34,606 bases of DNA from Bacteroidales bacterium (GTDB lineage Bacteria > Bacteroidota > Bacteroidia > Bacteroidales > M50B96): positions 1 through 34,606 of the forward strand of contig JAIOYV010000074.1 in assembly GCA_021740905.1 (NCBI GenBank). Direction: 5' to 3'. This document shows, in pieces, positions 22,778-32,351 of the stretch. The translations under genes were made by a program, and so were the position numbers. Numbering within the stretch: the stretch's first letter is position 1; every line of letters begins with the position of its first letter. The notes below the pieces were generated by a model. The model worked only from the letters and a program-made list of their open reading frames with translations, searched no databases and was not told the DNA's origin.

Positions 22778-23110
22778 ATGCAAAACAATAAGTTTAGTGA
22801 GTTTGAGGCAGATCAACAGCAACTTGCAGAGTTTGCAAAAATTTTATCCCATCCGGCAAGGATTGCAATTATTCAATTGTTGGCCGAAAAAAAAGAAATC
22901 AGGACAGGAAACATTTCAGACGACTTGCCCATTTCAAGGACTACTGTGTCGCAGCATTTGAAAATTTTGAAGGATGCAGGGATTATCCAGGGAACAATAG
23001 AAGGGCTTAAAATTCATTATTGCCTTGATATTCAAAAGCTAAATGAAATCCGAGAGAAATACAATACCTTTCTCGAAAGTACCATTTCCGATTTTATGTG
23101 TAATTGTTAA
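22778..23110 (+). CDS. ArsR/SmtB-family transcriptional regulator (arsC-acr3 operon)
   Basis: This 110-residue winged-helix regulator has the recognition region PISRTTVSQHLKILKDAGI. It lacks the CC pair of the other two ArsR proteins but has a C-terminal C-N-C (FMCNC) and one further Cys in HYCLD, so its metalloid site would be built differently. The start MQNNKFSEF (22778) lies after the promoter-operator; the in-frame ATG at 22751 lies inside the operator and is rejected. It heads an operon of six genes ending in acr3 and probably represses it. Confidence 0.9.
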   Translation: MQNNKFSEFEADQQQLAEFAKILSHPARIAIIQLLAEKKEIRTGNISDDLPISRTTVSQHLKILKDAGIIQGTIEGLKIHYCLDIQKLNEIREKYNTFLESTISDFMCNC

Positions 23111-23126
23111 CCAAAATAATAATAAA

Positions 23127-23873
23127 ATGAAAAAGTTAATTTTAAGTATTGTCTTTATAGTATTTGTAGTTTTAATGTGCTTTTCGCAAGGGGTAAAAAA
23201 TGAGTTTGACAAATCCCTACAAAATGGAAAATCTGTCTTTCTTGTAGTTACGGATAAATATGCACAAGATACCGATGCATTAATTAAAAAGGCCAACGAG
23301 GCCAAAGCAAAAGTAAAAAATGTCGAAGTTATCAAAATGGATAGGGACGAGCAGGCCAATGCTGATTTAGTTTCCAAATACCAATTGGCCAGCGCTCCCA
23401 TGCCTTTAGTCCTGGTAATTTCCTCAAATGGTGTTGTGTCTGGCGGCTATACTGCACAACAAGCAACAGCCGAGTTACTTGTAAGTGCTATCCCTTCCCC
23501 AAAAAAGTCTGAAGTTTTGAAAGTAATTAATGAAGGGAAATCAGTTTTTATAGTGGCGAGCAGTAAAAATATGGACAAGAAAAGCAACTTGGTCAATACA
23601 TGTGAACAAGCTTGCTTCGAAATGGAGAAAAAAGCCAAAGTAATTGAAATTGATCTAGATGACCCTGCTGAAAAAATATTTATGGCAGAACTTAAAATTA
23701 ATCAGCAAAGCACTGAGCCTCAAACGTATGTCGTGAACTCGAAAGGACAGGTTACTGGAAATTTTAGCGGCGAAGTCAACTCTGCGACTTTAGTTGCTAC
23801 TGCCACTAAAATTGCAAGCGGTGGCTGTTGCCCTCCCGGGAGCGGAAAAAGTTGCGGCCCCACAAAAAAATAA
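23127..23873 (+). CDS. Exported tandem thioredoxin-like protein with a CC...C tail
   Basis: This 248-residue protein has a signal peptide (cleavage near LMCFSQ) and two similar thioredoxin-like domains (about 25-125 and 130-228). These begin with NGKSVFLVVTD and EGKSVFIVASS and end in a strand pair GVVSGGYTAQQ / GQVTGNFSGEV. The CxxC active site is missing in both. The second domain holds TCEQACFEME. The C-terminus is GGCCPPGSGKSCGPTKK with C234, C235 and C243, a likely soft-metal or metalloid binding tail. The next gene is an ABC permease with extracytoplasmic cysteines, so this protein could deliver or receive a thiolated metalloid. The function is inferred from context; I do not recognise a named family. 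Confidence 0.78.
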   Translation: MKKLILSIVFIVFVVLMCFSQGVKNEFDKSLQNGKSVFLVVTDKYAQDTDALIKKANEAKAKVKNVEVIKMDRDEQANADLVSKYQLASAPMPLVLVISSNGVVSGGYTAQQATAELLVSAIPSPKKSEVLKVINEGKSVFIVASSKNMDKKSNLVNTCEQACFEMEKKAKVIEIDLDDPAEKIFMAELKINQQSTEPQTYVVNSKGQVTGNFSGEVNSATLVATATKIASGGCCPPGSGKSCGPTKK

Positions 23874-23882
23874 ATCAGCCCG

Positions 23883-25100
23883 ATGAACTTGTTTAAATTG
23901 GTATTGATTGAGCTATGGCACCGAAAGTCACAGCTTGTTTCTGGCTTGCTCGCTATAACTTTGGGTATCGGGGTAATCGTAGGTATTCGTTCTTTCTCAG
24001 TTGTTTCTGAAAAAGCAGTAGCTGTAAACCTCGACAATTTAGGGGCAAATATCATGGTATTGCCCCAGGCTGCAAGTGTCGACAATTATTATTCGGCAGA
24101 TATTGATGCACCCACTTTTCCTGAAAGTTATGTGGAAAGAATTGTGACTTCCTCTTTGCCTGGTGTCGATAATTTATCGCCAAAGCTAACACGGAGGTTA
24201 AAAATTGGCAATGAAAGCATTGTATTGACCGGAATCCTGCCCAAAAGTGAAATCGCCTCAAAACCTATTTGGCAACAAGGTGGTTTATTTGCAGATAAGA
24301 TAGCAGCAAGTTGCGCCCCAAAGCCAGGGGCGGAACCAGCTAAATATTTAGATGAAAGGCTGCAACGAAAAGGAATTGATAGCCTTGCCGAAGCAGATTG
24401 TTTTATCGGTTCGGTGATTGCCCAAAGGCTCAATTTAAAAGAGAAAGATAAGCTGAACATTGAAGGCAAGGACTTTACGGTTGTAAATGTGTTGCCCGAA
24501 ACCGGCACAGTCGATGATGACCGCGTGTTTGCCAACCTGCACACCGTTCAGGAACTTTTAGGCACAGGCGAACAAATCAGCGCCATTGAAATCATGGGTT
24601 GTTGCTCCGAAATTTCCGATGGTCTTTTAGGTAAACTCCGGAATGTATTGCCCGATACCCGTATCACTACCATTGGCCAAATTGTATCTACCCAAATAGA
24701 AACCAATAAAATGATGAATAAAATATCATTCGTATTTCTCATTATTATTCTGTTCGTGGGGGGCATATCTATTGGCAATTACATCTGGGCAAATGTGAAC
24801 GAACGCCGGAAAGAAATTGGAATTCTCCGTATGATTGGATATCATAAACGGCATGTGTATTTTATCTTGGTTTTAAAAGGTATCATCATAGGTTTTCTGG
24901 GAGGGATTGCCGGATATATTTTAGGGACTTTTGGCGCTATCTGGCTAGGGCCTCAATTTGCAGGAATCGAAGTAGCCCCAATTTATACATTGATTCTCGT
25001 ATCGGTTGTAATTTCTGTTTCGGTTTCAATTATAGGTACAGTTATCCCTGCTTATATGGCTGGAAAAATAGAACCCTTTTCAAACATGCAGGAGGAATAA
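23883..25100 (+). CDS. FtsX/MacB-type ABC transporter permease with cysteine-bearing outer domain
   Basis: This 405-residue permease has the FtsX/MacB layout: one membrane segment (about 17-39), an extracytoplasmic domain of about 235 residues, then three membrane segments (about 278-300, 328-350 and 368-392) with the ERRKEIGILRMIGY coupling region. The outer domain carries four cysteines (C144, C173 and the pair C240-C241 in EIMGCCSEI), which is unusual for MacB-like permeases. It lies 9 bases after the CC...C-tail protein and 1 base before its ATPase gene. A role in sensing or exporting a thiol-bound metalloid is inferred; lipoprotein or peptide transport cannot be excluded. Confidence 0.87.
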   Translation: MNLFKLVLIELWHRKSQLVSGLLAITLGIGVIVGIRSFSVVSEKAVAVNLDNLGANIMVLPQAASVDNYYSADIDAPTFPESYVERIVTSSLPGVDNLSPKLTRRLKIGNESIVLTGILPKSEIASKPIWQQGGLFADKIAASCAPKPGAEPAKYLDERLQRKGIDSLAEADCFIGSVIAQRLNLKEKDKLNIEGKDFTVVNVLPETGTVDDDRVFANLHTVQELLGTGEQISAIEIMGCCSEISDGLLGKLRNVLPDTRITTIGQIVSTQIETNKMMNKISFVFLIIILFVGGISIGNYIWANVNERRKEIGILRMIGYHKRHVYFILVLKGIIIGFLGGIAGYILGTFGAIWLGPQFAGIEVAPIYTLILVSVVISVSVSIIGTVIPAYMAGKIEPFSNMQEE

Positions 25101-25101
25101 T

Positions 25102-25812
25102 ATGCTGATTAAAACAAGAAATCTCACCAAAATATATCCTCATAATGATGGGGCTGTTCATGCAATTAACAACTTGTCGTTCGATATCCCAAAAGGTTCG
25201 TTTGTAACAGTAACCGGCGCATCCGGTTCGGGCAAGACAACTCTTTTGTTGATTTTAGGTGGCCTGTTGCACCCAAGCTCTGGTACTATGGTTTACAACG
25301 GGAAAGCATTAAACATGCAGAAAGATGATGTGATGGCAAATTTTAGAAGCAATCATGTTGGGTTTGTAATGCAGAGTTTTGCACTAATCTCATACCTTAC
25401 TGCTGTTGAAAACATTATGATCGCACTAAATGTGAGGAACAAAAATAAGGCAGAGGCCAGAAAACAAGCCATTGAATTGCTCGATTGGGTAGGATTAAAC
25501 GACCGGATTAATCATTATCCCAAAGAATTGTCGGCAGGCCAGCAACAACGTGTGGCCATTGCCCGTGCATTGGCAAACAGCCCTGATTTGCTTCTTGCCG
25601 ATGAACCGACCGGGAACCTCGACCCAGGCCTTTCAGAAGAAATTCTCGGGATACTAAAAGTCATTAACGAAAATCACAATACTACCGTAATTATGGTGAC
25701 CCACAGCCCGATTGCTGCCTCTTTTGGCAATATCACCATAAGCCTTGAAAATGGCCAAATTAAAACCAATAACCAGAGTAAATATGAAGAAATATTTCAA
25801 CTAACACATTAA
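25102..25812 (+). CDS. ABC transporter ATPase, MacB/LolD type
   Basis: This 236-residue ATPase shows Walker [12 protein letters not shown], a Q-loop (VMQSFALI), the signature [15 protein letters not shown], Walker [13 protein letters not shown] and the switch histidine in MVTHSP. The sequence and size fit the MacB/LolD/FtsE group that pairs with FtsX-type permeases. The permease gene ends 1 base before this start, so they form one transporter. It sits between an exported cysteine-tailed protein and arsC, an arrangement I do not know from classical ars operons. Confidence 0.93.
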   Translation: MLIKTRNLTKIYPHNDGAVHAINNLSFDIPKGSFVTVTGASGSGKTTLLLILGGLLHPSSGTMVYNGKALNMQKDDVMANFRSNHVGFVMQSFALISYLTAVENIMIALNVRNKNKAEARKQAIELLDWVGLNDRINHYPKELSAGQQQRVAIARALANSPDLLLADEPTGNLDPGLSEEILGILKVINENHNTTVIMVTHSPIAASFGNITISLENGQIKTNNQSKYEEIFQLTH

Positions 25813-25824
25813 ATATTAATCTCT

Positions 25825-26244
25825 ATGAAAATCTTAATTCTCTGTACAGGAAACAGTTGCCGTAGCCAGATGGCACATGGGTTCCTGCAGTCGTTAGACA
25901 AAAATATCACGGTTTGCTCGGCTGGCACCGAAGCATCCGGAAAATTAAATAGTAAGGCTGTGCAGGCCATGAAAGAAATTGGCATCGATATCAGCCACCA
26001 TACTTCCGATTCGGTTGACTTGTACCTGGACCAGGAATGGGATTATGTGATTACCGTTTGCGGCGGGGCGAACGAGGCTTGTCCTGCTTTTTTGGGCAAA
26101 GTAAAACACCGCCTGCACATTGGTTTCGACGACCCCTCTCATGCGACAGGCTCAGAGGAGTTTATCTGGGGCGAGTTTATCAGGGTACGCGACGAGATCA
26201 AAAAAGCTTTTTATAAATTTTATGTTGAACAAATTAAAAAGTAA
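25825..26244 (+). CDS. arsC: ArsC, thioredoxin-coupled arsenate reductase
   Basis: This 139-residue enzyme has the low-molecular-weight phosphatase P-loop C7-TGNSC-R13-S ([10 protein letters not shown]), the redox pair C79 and C86 in VCGGANEAC, and the general acid loop FDDPSHATG. These are the residues of the S. aureus pI258-type ArsC, which reduces arsenate to arsenite through a cysteine cascade (here C7, C79, C86) finally reduced by thioredoxin. It lies 12 bases after the ABC ATPase and 4 bases before acr3, so reduction and export are coupled. Confidence 0.96.
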   Translation: MKILILCTGNSCRSQMAHGFLQSLDKNITVCSAGTEASGKLNSKAVQAMKEIGIDISHHTSDSVDLYLDQEWDYVITVCGGANEACPAFLGKVKHRLHIGFDDPSHATGSEEFIWGEFIRVRDEIKKAFYKFYVEQIKK

Positions 26245-26248
26245 TGCC

Positions 26249-27322
26249 ATGCCATCAAAGCCGAGACTTAAATTTTTAGATCGCTACCTTACCCTGTGGA
26301 TTTTCCTTGCTATGGCGGTTGGGGTATTGTCGGGATATTTTTTTCCTGCCATTGCAGAATTTTGGGAATCGTTGAAACCGACCCCCGAAAGCACCACCAA
26401 TATCCCGATAGCCATTGGTTTGATCCTGATGATGTATCCTCCACTAGCCAAAGTGAAGTACGATGAACTAGGCGATGTATTTAAAAACTATAAGGTACTT
26501 TCCCTGTCCTTAGTACAAAACTGGGTAATTGGCCCGGTGCTGATGTTTGCCCTGGCCATCCTGTTTTTCAAATTGTTCCCCGGCGAAAACAACGCCAACC
26601 TGCCTTATATGTACGGTATCATCATGATTGGCCTGGCCCGTTGCATCGCCATGGTAATTGTGTGGAACGACCTGGCCAAAGGCGACACGCAATATGCCGC
26701 AGGATTGGTGGCCTTCAATTCCATTTTTCAGGTGCTGTTTTTTTCGGTGTATGCCTATTTTTTTATCGCTGTGTTGCCCGGCTGGTTTGGGATACCCACC
26801 AACAATGCGGTTGAAAACATCACCATAGCCCAGATTGCCGAGAGTGTATTTATCTATCTGGGGATACCTTTTATTGCCGGTTTCCTTACCCGTTTTATCC
26901 TGATCCGGATAAAAAGCAAGGAGTGGTACCATCAGAAGTTTATCCCGAAAATTAGCCCCATCACCCTAATAGCCTTGCTGTTTACCATTGTTGTAATGTT
27001 CTCGTTAAAAGGCGAATTCATTATAAAAATACCTTTGGATGTGGTTTTGATTGCCATTCCATTGCTCATTTATTTCATCGTCATGTTCGTCCTTTCATTC
27101 TTTATGAGTAAAAAGATAGGGGCCAATTACGAGCAATCCACAACCCTGGCATTTACCGCAGCGAGTAACAATTTTGAGCTGGCCATTGCGGTAGCCATTG
27201 CTATTTTCGGAATGAACTCAGGTGAGGCGTTTGCAGCCGTAATAGGCCCCCTGGTTGAAGTCCCTGTGATGATAGCGCTTGTAAATGTAGCTTTTAGGTT
27301 TAAGAAAAAATATTTCGACTAA
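26249..27322 (+). CDS. acr3: Acr3, arsenite efflux permease
   Basis: This 357-residue permease of the BART superfamily has ten predicted membrane segments and the family landmarks: C132 in the fourth segment ([13 protein letters not shown]) and a glutamate in the last part ([13 protein letters not shown]), both needed for As(III) transport in studied Acr3 proteins. ATG 26249 follows the arsC stop by 4 bases; longer in-frame readings overlap arsC and are rejected. It ends the arsR-arsC-acr3 operon. Acr3 exports arsenite using the proton gradient. Confidence 0.96.
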   Translation: MPSKPRLKFLDRYLTLWIFLAMAVGVLSGYFFPAIAEFWESLKPTPESTTNIPIAIGLILMMYPPLAKVKYDELGDVFKNYKVLSLSLVQNWVIGPVLMFALAILFFKLFPGENNANLPYMYGIIMIGLARCIAMVIVWNDLAKGDTQYAAGLVAFNSIFQVLFFSVYAYFFIAVLPGWFGIPTNNAVENITIAQIAESVFIYLGIPFIAGFLTRFILIRIKSKEWYHQKFIPKISPITLIALLFTIVVMFSLKGEFIIKIPLDVVLIAIPLLIYFIVMFVLSFFMSKKIGANYEQSTTLAFTAASNNFELAIAVAIAIFGMNSGEAFAAVIGPLVEVPVMIALVNVAFRFKKKYFD

Positions 27323-27558
27323 ATTTGTAACCGGATATTTTTCTTTCTTACTTAATCCTTTGAGATTATATTAGTTCGTTAATTTTCAAGCAATAGGGAG
27401 TAATTCGTTGTGCAGGTCAATGTATAGCTACGCTGTGGGTGGCTAATCAAAATTACACTACCACTAATTTTCAAGAATTGAAATTACATAGGTACTGATA
27501 AATAATCCGCGCCCAGGCCTTACTTTGGTGGCCCTCAGTATCAACGAAAAAATATACT

Positions 27559-27566
27559 TATATTTG
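27559..27566 (+). promoter_or_regulatory. Candidate -7 element for the Rpn-type gene
   Basis: TATATTTG matches TAnnTTTG, 17 bases before the start codon. The other 236 bases since acr3 show only a direct repeat TAATTTTCAAG (27378 and 27466) and no gene. Confidence 0.45.
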
Positions 27567-27583
27567 CATAAAATATAGTTAAA

Positions 27584-28573
27584 ATGCGAATAGCCAATCC
27601 TATATACGATGTAGTCTTTAAATACCTGATGGACGACAACCGCGTCGCTAAATTGATGATTTCGAAAATTATTGGCGAAGAAATCGAATCCCTGGAATTT
27701 CAACCGCAGGAGCAAAGTGTAAAAGTTGATAGGCCTACAAAAAAGCCTGATAAAGCGAAGGCATCCTTTACGGTTTACAGATTAGACTTTGCTGCCAAAA
27801 TAAAAACTCCGGATGGCCACTACCGGCAGGTTTTGATTGAAATCCAAAAAGCAAAATTCCCGACCGATATTATGCGTTTCAGGCGATACCTGGGACAACA
27901 ATATCAATCGGCAAAAAACATTGTAGACGTTGAAACAAAAAAAAGAAAGTCGGCAATCCCCATTGTGACCATATATTTTCTGGGCCACAAATTAGATTTC
28001 ATCAATGCCCCAGTCATTAAAGTTAACAGGACGTATATCGATCTGGCCACCGGCGAAAATTTAGTTACGAAAGAGGAATTCATCGAAAGCCTTACACATA
28101 ATAGCTTTGTCATACAAATCCCTTATTTAAAGGACAATCGCAGAAACGAATTAGAAAAGCTTTTAAGTGTTTTTGACCAAAGCCTTAAAGAAAGCGACCA
28201 TATTTTAAATATAAACGAGAAAGACTACCCTGATAAATTTAGTGATATTATCCGTAAACTCCAGAAAGCAATGGTTGACGAAGAAGTACAAATGACGATG
28301 GAAATTGAAGATGAAATACTGGCGGAACTGGAAGAAAAGGAACGGGAGATAGAAAGCCTGGCCGAATCACTTGCTAAAAACAAAGCCCTTCTATCTGAAA
28401 AAGACAGTAAACTTTTTGAGAAGGATAGTATGCTTTCAGAGAAAGACAGTATGCTTTTAGAGAAAGACAGTATGCTTTCACAGAAAGATAGTATGCTTTC
28501 GGAGAAAGACAATATGCTTTCAGAGAAAGACAAAGAAATTGCAGAGCTTAAACGACTTTTGGGAAGGAAATAA
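27584..28573 (+). CDS. Rpn-family PD-(D/E)xK nuclease/putative transposase with repeat tail
   Basis: This 329-residue protein matches the Rpn/PDDEXK_2 family (recombination-promoting nuclease): the start IANPIYDVVFKYLMDD, catalytic D68 (YRLDFAAK), and E86-x-Q88 (VLIEIQKAKF). The family cuts DNA and stimulates RecA-independent recombination in E. coli. The last 60 residues are heptads of the type LSEKDSM, a predicted coiled coil encoded by 21-bp tandem repeats (28391-28537). It stands alone, converging on the stressosome operon. No inverted repeats marking an insertion element are evident. Confidence 0.88.
   Translation: MRIANPIYDVVFKYLMDDNRVAKLMISKIIGEEIESLEFQPQEQSVKVDRPTKKPDKAKASFTVYRLDFAAKIKTPDGHYRQVLIEIQKAKFPTDIMRFRRYLGQQYQSAKNIVDVETKKRKSAIPIVTIYFLGHKLDFINAPVIKVNRTYIDLATGENLVTKEEFIESLTHNSFVIQIPYLKDNRRNELEKLLSVFDQSLKESDHILNINEKDYPDKFSDIIRKLQKAMVDEEVQMTMEIEDEILAELEEKEREIESLAESLAKNKALLSEKDSKLFEKDSMLSEKDSMLLEKDSMLSQKDSMLSEKDNMLSEKDKEIAELKRLLGRK
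28391..28537 (+). repeat. Seven 21-bp tandem repeats inside the Rpn gene
   Basis: Units such as CTTTCAGAGAAAGACAGTATG run in phase with the reading frame from 28391 to 28537; the first and last are the most diverged. Each codes a heptad (L-S-E-K-D-S-M), so copy number could change by slippage without a frameshift. Confidence 0.85.
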
Positions 28574-28611
28574 ACCTATTGTAGTCTTTAAAATTGTTTG
28601 GGCTAATCCGC

Positions 28612-30903
28612 TCATATCTGCCCTTCATCCAGCAACCAATATTCAAGGATCGAAAAAAGTTCATCGGGTTTGATGGGCTTCGACAGATAATCGTTCATCC
28701 CGGCATCAAGGCATTTTTCACGGTCGCCTTTCATGGCATTGGCTGTCATGGCTACTATTGGTATCTTAGCCATCTTTAACGTTTCGCGGATATAACGGGT
28801 AGCCGTAAGCCCATCCATTTTGGGCATTTGCACATCCATCAATACAAGGGTGTATTCTTTATCCTGCATGGCCTGAACCGCCTCGGCCCCATCGCCCGCC
28901 ACATCTACTGAAATATCTGTTTTTTTCAACAGGGCTGTTGCTACGCGCTGGTTGATGTAATTATCCTCGGCAAGCAAAATCCGTGTTGTATCGGGCAGCG
29001 ATTGCAAGCGCAACACATTGGAAAGTTCCTTTTTCTCCTCCACTTTTTCATCCGAAGATTCTGTCGCCCCCATCAATTCCACTATGTTGTCGAACAGCAC
29101 CGACTGTTTAACAGGTTTGGTCAGATAAGCAATGTTGCCGAGTTCTTTAAACACATTTTTTTCGCCCCAGGCCCCAACCGATGTCAATACTATGGCTGGT
29201 ATCTGGCTTTTTTCCCTTACGGCCTTCAGCAAATCAAACCCGCTCATCACCGGCATTTGAAAATCGGTAATAATAATGTCATATTTTTCTTTCGATCCTG
29301 CCTGGAATGACTGCAATGCCTCTATGGCAGTTTCAAAAATATCGGCTACAAAACCAAAACTTTTGAGGGTTTCCTGTAAGATTATCCGGTTGGTTTTATT
29401 ATCATCAACAGCAAGCACTTTCAGGCCATGTATCTTATCAGGGATTTTTAACCTAACATCATTATTTTTTTCCGACCTTTTGAAACGAGCAGTGAAAAAG
29501 AATGTACTTCCTTCGCCTACTGTGCTTTTTACCCATATTTCACCCTTCATTAAACCTACCAGGTTTTTGCAAATGGTCAGTCCCAGGCCGGTACCACCAT
29601 ATTTTCGGGTCGTGGAAGTATCAGCTTGCGAAAAGCTCTCGAAGATAGCTTGCTGTCGTTCTTCAGGAATTCCAATGCCTGTGTCCTGAACAGATATTAG
29701 GAATTCCAGTTCGTCCTCTTCCAAAGGATGGCTTTTGGGAATGTGGGAGGAATTATTATAAACCGTAATATTTACTTCTCCCTTATCGGTAAATTTCAGG
29801 GCATTGCTAACCAGGTTGATAATCACCTGGCGCAACCTTACTGGGTCACCTATTAGAAATCTTGGGACCTCATTCTTGATCAATACATTTAACTCAAGCC
29901 CTTTGTCCTCCACTTTTTGAATCACCACATCGGAAACGCTTTCTACAATTTCGTACATATTGAAATCTATCGCCTCCAATTCCAGTTGACCTGCTTCAAT
30001 TTTGGAGAAATCGAGAATATCGTTGATGAGGCTAAGCAGGACATCGGCACTGTCCTTGGCCATTTTCAGGAACTGGTATTGCTCTGAATTCAAATCGGTG
30101 GGCAGCACGAGTTCCAACATCCCAAGTATTCCGTTCATAGGGGTGCGGATTTCGTGACTCATGTTGGCCAGGAATTCACTTTTGGCACGATTGGCCTGCT
30201 CGGCTTCGAGCTTGGCTTTTTCGATGGCCGTCGCTTTGTCTTCCAATTCGCGATTCAAAGCAACTACCCCCCGATTGGTTTCTTCAAGTTCGTGGTTAAT
30301 AGCCTCGATCTGGCTGTTGCGTTCCTGCAACTGTTTCAGCAAAAATAAAAGTTCGTTGTTTTGCGAATTGATGGTATCGACCATGCTGGCATCGCCACGC
30401 TCGATTGTTTTTTGAAAGGCTGTCTGGATTTCAGTTAAGCGGTGCTTTTCAAGAGATGAAGAAAACCGGGGAAGCCATTTGGCGGCGGTGATGGTGGTGC
30501 CTTTCCCTATTTTTGAATGAATATCGAAATCGTCCATCAAGCGTTGCGAACCGCTTAGGCCAACCCCCATACCTGTTTTTGAATGATACTTGCCCGATTG
30601 GATTAAATCGAGGTCGCTTATGCCCTTTCCTTTATCTGAAAAAACTATGACAACCCCATCGGAAGCCCCCTTTCTGGTAGCAATAGAGAAAACGACTTTG
30701 CCGCCTTGTGCATGTTCGATAATATTCCGCGACAATTCCGAAATTGCCGTACCAATCCTAATGCAGGTGGTTTTGTCGAACTGCAATTCACGCGCCAGCA
30801 AGGATCCAAGGTTGCGCGATCGGACCACATCCGACTCGAACTGCACCTGGATTTCGCCTACTTTATGCAGTGTAGCGGATGATAAGAACGGTAGCATCGT
30901 CAT
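28612..30903 (-). CDS. Hybrid histidine kinase with N-terminal RsbT-like ATPase domain and two receivers
   Basis: This 763-residue protein has, in order: an RsbT-like HATPase domain (about 10-145, with [15 protein letters not shown] and [16 protein letters not shown]), a coiled coil (150-240), HisKA (H250 in [13 protein letters not shown]), HATPase_c (N box [10 protein letters not shown]1 DTGIGIP, G2 GGTGLGL) and two receiver domains (D547 and D690). There is no membrane segment, PAS or Hpt domain. It overlaps the upstream phosphatase gene by 41 bases and closes a stressosome operon. The first domain looks like a docking or switch module recognised by stressosome partners, so the kinase is the probable output arm in place of a sigma-factor cascade. 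Confidence 0.9.
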   Translation of the reverse strand: MTMLPFLSSATLHKVGEIQVQFESDVVRSRNLGSLLARELQFDKTTCIRIGTAISELSRNIIEHAQGGKVVFSIATRKGASDGVVIVFSDKGKGISDLDLIQSGKYHSKTGMGVGLSGSQRLMDDFDIHSKIGKGTTITAAKWLPRFSSSLEKHRLTEIQTAFQKTIERGDASMVDTINSQNNELLFLLKQLQERNSQIEAINHELEETNRGVVALNRELEDKATAIEKAKLEAEQANRAKSEFLANMSHEIRTPMNGILGMLELVLPTDLNSEQYQFLKMAKDSADVLLSLINDILDFSKIEAGQLELEAIDFNMYEIVESVSDVVIQKVEDKGLELNVLIKNEVPRFLIGDPVRLRQVIINLVSNALKFTDKGEVNITVYNNSSHIPKSHPLEEDELEFLISVQDTGIGIPEERQQAIFESFSQADTSTTRKYGGTGLGLTICKNLVGLMKGEIWVKSTVGEGSTFFFTARFKRSEKNNDVRLKIPDKIHGLKVLAVDDNKTNRIILQETLKSFGFVADIFETAIEALQSFQAGSKEKYDIIITDFQMPVMSGFDLLKAVREKSQIPAIVLTSVGAWGEKNVFKELGNIAYLTKPVKQSVLFDNIVELMGATESSDEKVEEKKELSNVLRLQSLPDTTRILLAEDNYINQRVATALLKKTDISVDVAGDGAEAVQAMQDKEYTLVLMDVQMPKMDGLTATRYIRETLKMAKIPIVAMTANAMKGDREKCLDAGMNDYLSKPIKPDELFSILEYWLLDEGQI

Positions 30904-31924
30904 TCAGTCGCGAATATTTATTAATAATAGTCTCTGCAATTTTCTGGGGATGTTCAGTCCAATCTATATCTTCAAATTTCCACCGTGTAGTAATCCCATC
31001 AGAATACATGCAGATAGAATCGCCCGGGTTGAAATCGTATTCAAAAACACGAGGGGTCCGCATATTGTGCCCCATAATACCCCCAAAGGAGAGAAGGTTT
31101 TGTTTGCCTTCTTCGGAAATTAAAAAGCTTTCGATATTGCCAATACCAGTAAAGGCAATCTTACGGGTTTCGGTGTCAAGGCGTATCAATCCTATGGTAG
31201 ATCCTCGCGAACCACGAAGCGAATTGTGAACATGCTGCATTAGTGCATCGAGAGGAAGTTCTGATTTTAGGATTATTTGTTCGCGTGCCAATTGCGAGGC
31301 AAGATTCGCCTCCCGGCCATGCCCAAGACCATCAATTACTGATGCAACACTTACATTCGAATTAATATGACTTACTACATAGCTATCGCCATTGAAGGTT
31401 TCGCCCGGTTTACAAATTGAAACAGCACCAATTTCAAGCTTATTGTTTGTTGTTATCCTATGTTTGTTAGGCACATATTTGAGGGTTCGGATACAATGTT
31501 TATACCGGGGTTCGCCCGAAAAAAAAGTATCTCTGAACTCCGAATCATAAACCGGGTTGATTTCCATTTCATCCGAAAAACGACGAATTGTCCCCATCCC
31601 GATACCAAGCGAATCTTTTCTGCTGACCCCATCTTTAATTGACTTCTGGAAATCGGAGATACCATTGCCCGAATCGCAACACCATATTTCTATAGCCTTG
31701 TGGTTTTGGGCATCACGAAACTGGCAGATCACCACTTTCCCTTTGCCTCCACCATGATTGATTACATTGGTGACCAATTCAGTGACCATGATGGCCACTT
31801 CACCGGTTTTCACTTCATCGAAACCCATTTGAGAGGCAAGGCTAACAGCTTTACGGCGGCATACACCGACATCGGATTCGTTGTCGATTTGCAGGCTTAG
31901 GATATTTTCTCGTTTTATTTCCAT
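30863..31924 (-). CDS. RsbT-like/RsbX-like fusion: ATPase domain plus PP2C-type phosphatase
   Basis: The first 140 residues of this 353-residue protein form an anti-sigma/RsbT-like HATPase domain ([39 protein letters not shown]). Residues about 165-350 are an SpoIIE/RsbX-type phosphatase with metal-binding patterns [22 protein letters not shown] and [11 protein letters not shown]. In Bacillus, RsbX removes phosphate from RsbS and RsbR and resets the stressosome. The fusion of kinase-like and phosphatase domains is unlike the separate Bacillus proteins, though known in other phyla. It overlaps the rsbT-like gene by 10 bases. Confidence 0.9.
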   Translation of the reverse strand: MEIKRENILSLQIDNESDVGVCRRKAVSLASQMGFDEVKTGEVAIMVTELVTNVINHGGGKGKVVICQFRDAQNHKAIEIWCCDSGNGISDFQKSIKDGVSRKDSLGIGMGTIRRFSDEMEINPVYDSEFRDTFFSGEPRYKHCIRTLKYVPNKHRITTNNKLEIGAVSICKPGETFNGDSYVVSHINSNVSVASVIDGLGHGREANLASQLAREQIILKSELPLDALMQHVHNSLRGSRGSTIGLIRLDTETRKIAFTGIGNIESFLISEEGKQNLLSFGGIMGHNMRTPRVFEYDFNPGDSICMYSDGITTRWKFEDIDWTEHPQKIAETIINKYSRLNDDATVLIIRYTA

Positions 31925-32340
31925 TTCATTATCCGCACCGTAGTACCCTCATTTATTTTCGATTGAATTTCAAACCGGTCGACCAGGCGTTTTGTACCCG
32001 GCAAGCCATAGCCCATGCCCATTCCCGATGTGTATCCATCGCTCATGGCCAGTTCCAGGTTTTCAATGCCTGGCCCGTGATCGATGCATGTTATGATCAG
32101 GGCATCGTGGCTTTCCACATCACCGCGCTCAATCAATACTTTTCCTCCCCCTGCATAATTGTACATATTTCGAAACAACTCGCTAACGGCAGTGGTGATA
32201 CGGGTTTGATCGACAATGCCCATGCCTGCCTTTTTAGCAAATTGCCGCACGGTTTGCCTTGCCATAACTATGTCGTACTCGGTTTCAATAGCATATTCGC
32301 CAAGCAATTCGAAATTTCGGTCAGGAGCAAGTTCAAGCAT
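31915..32340 (-). CDS. RsbT-like switch kinase
   Basis: This 141-residue GHKL ATPase matches RsbT: AVSELFRNMYNYAGGGKV (N box), IDHGPGIENLELAMSDGYT (G1) and GMGMGYGLPGTKRLVD. RsbT phosphorylates RsbS and RsbR, then leaves the stressosome to activate a downstream partner. ATG at 32340 is preferred to a TTG one codon earlier. The gene follows the RsbS-like gene by 11 bases. The usual downstream target RsbU is not encoded here; the fused phosphatase and the hybrid kinase may take that place. Confidence 0.93.
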   Translation of the reverse strand: MLELAPDRNFELLGEYAIETEYDIVMARQTVRQFAKKAGMGIVDQTRITTAVSELFRNMYNYAGGGKVLIERGDVESHDALIITCIDHGPGIENLELAMSDGYTSGMGMGYGLPGTKRLVDRFEIQSKINEGTTVRIMKWK

Positions 32341-32351
32341 CAATTCAATTA

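Noticed and set aside
23043-23126. N-terminal extension of the CC...C-tailed protein
   Set aside because: It overlaps the third arsR gene; a normal signal peptide starts at 23127.
28225-28533. 102-codon minus-strand frame opposite the Rpn gene
   Set aside because: Its serine-rich repeats are just the antisense of the 21-bp repeats.
28391-28537. Possible CRISPR array
   Set aside because: Units are contiguous without spacers and are in frame inside a gene. No CRISPR array or cas gene was seen anywhere in the window.
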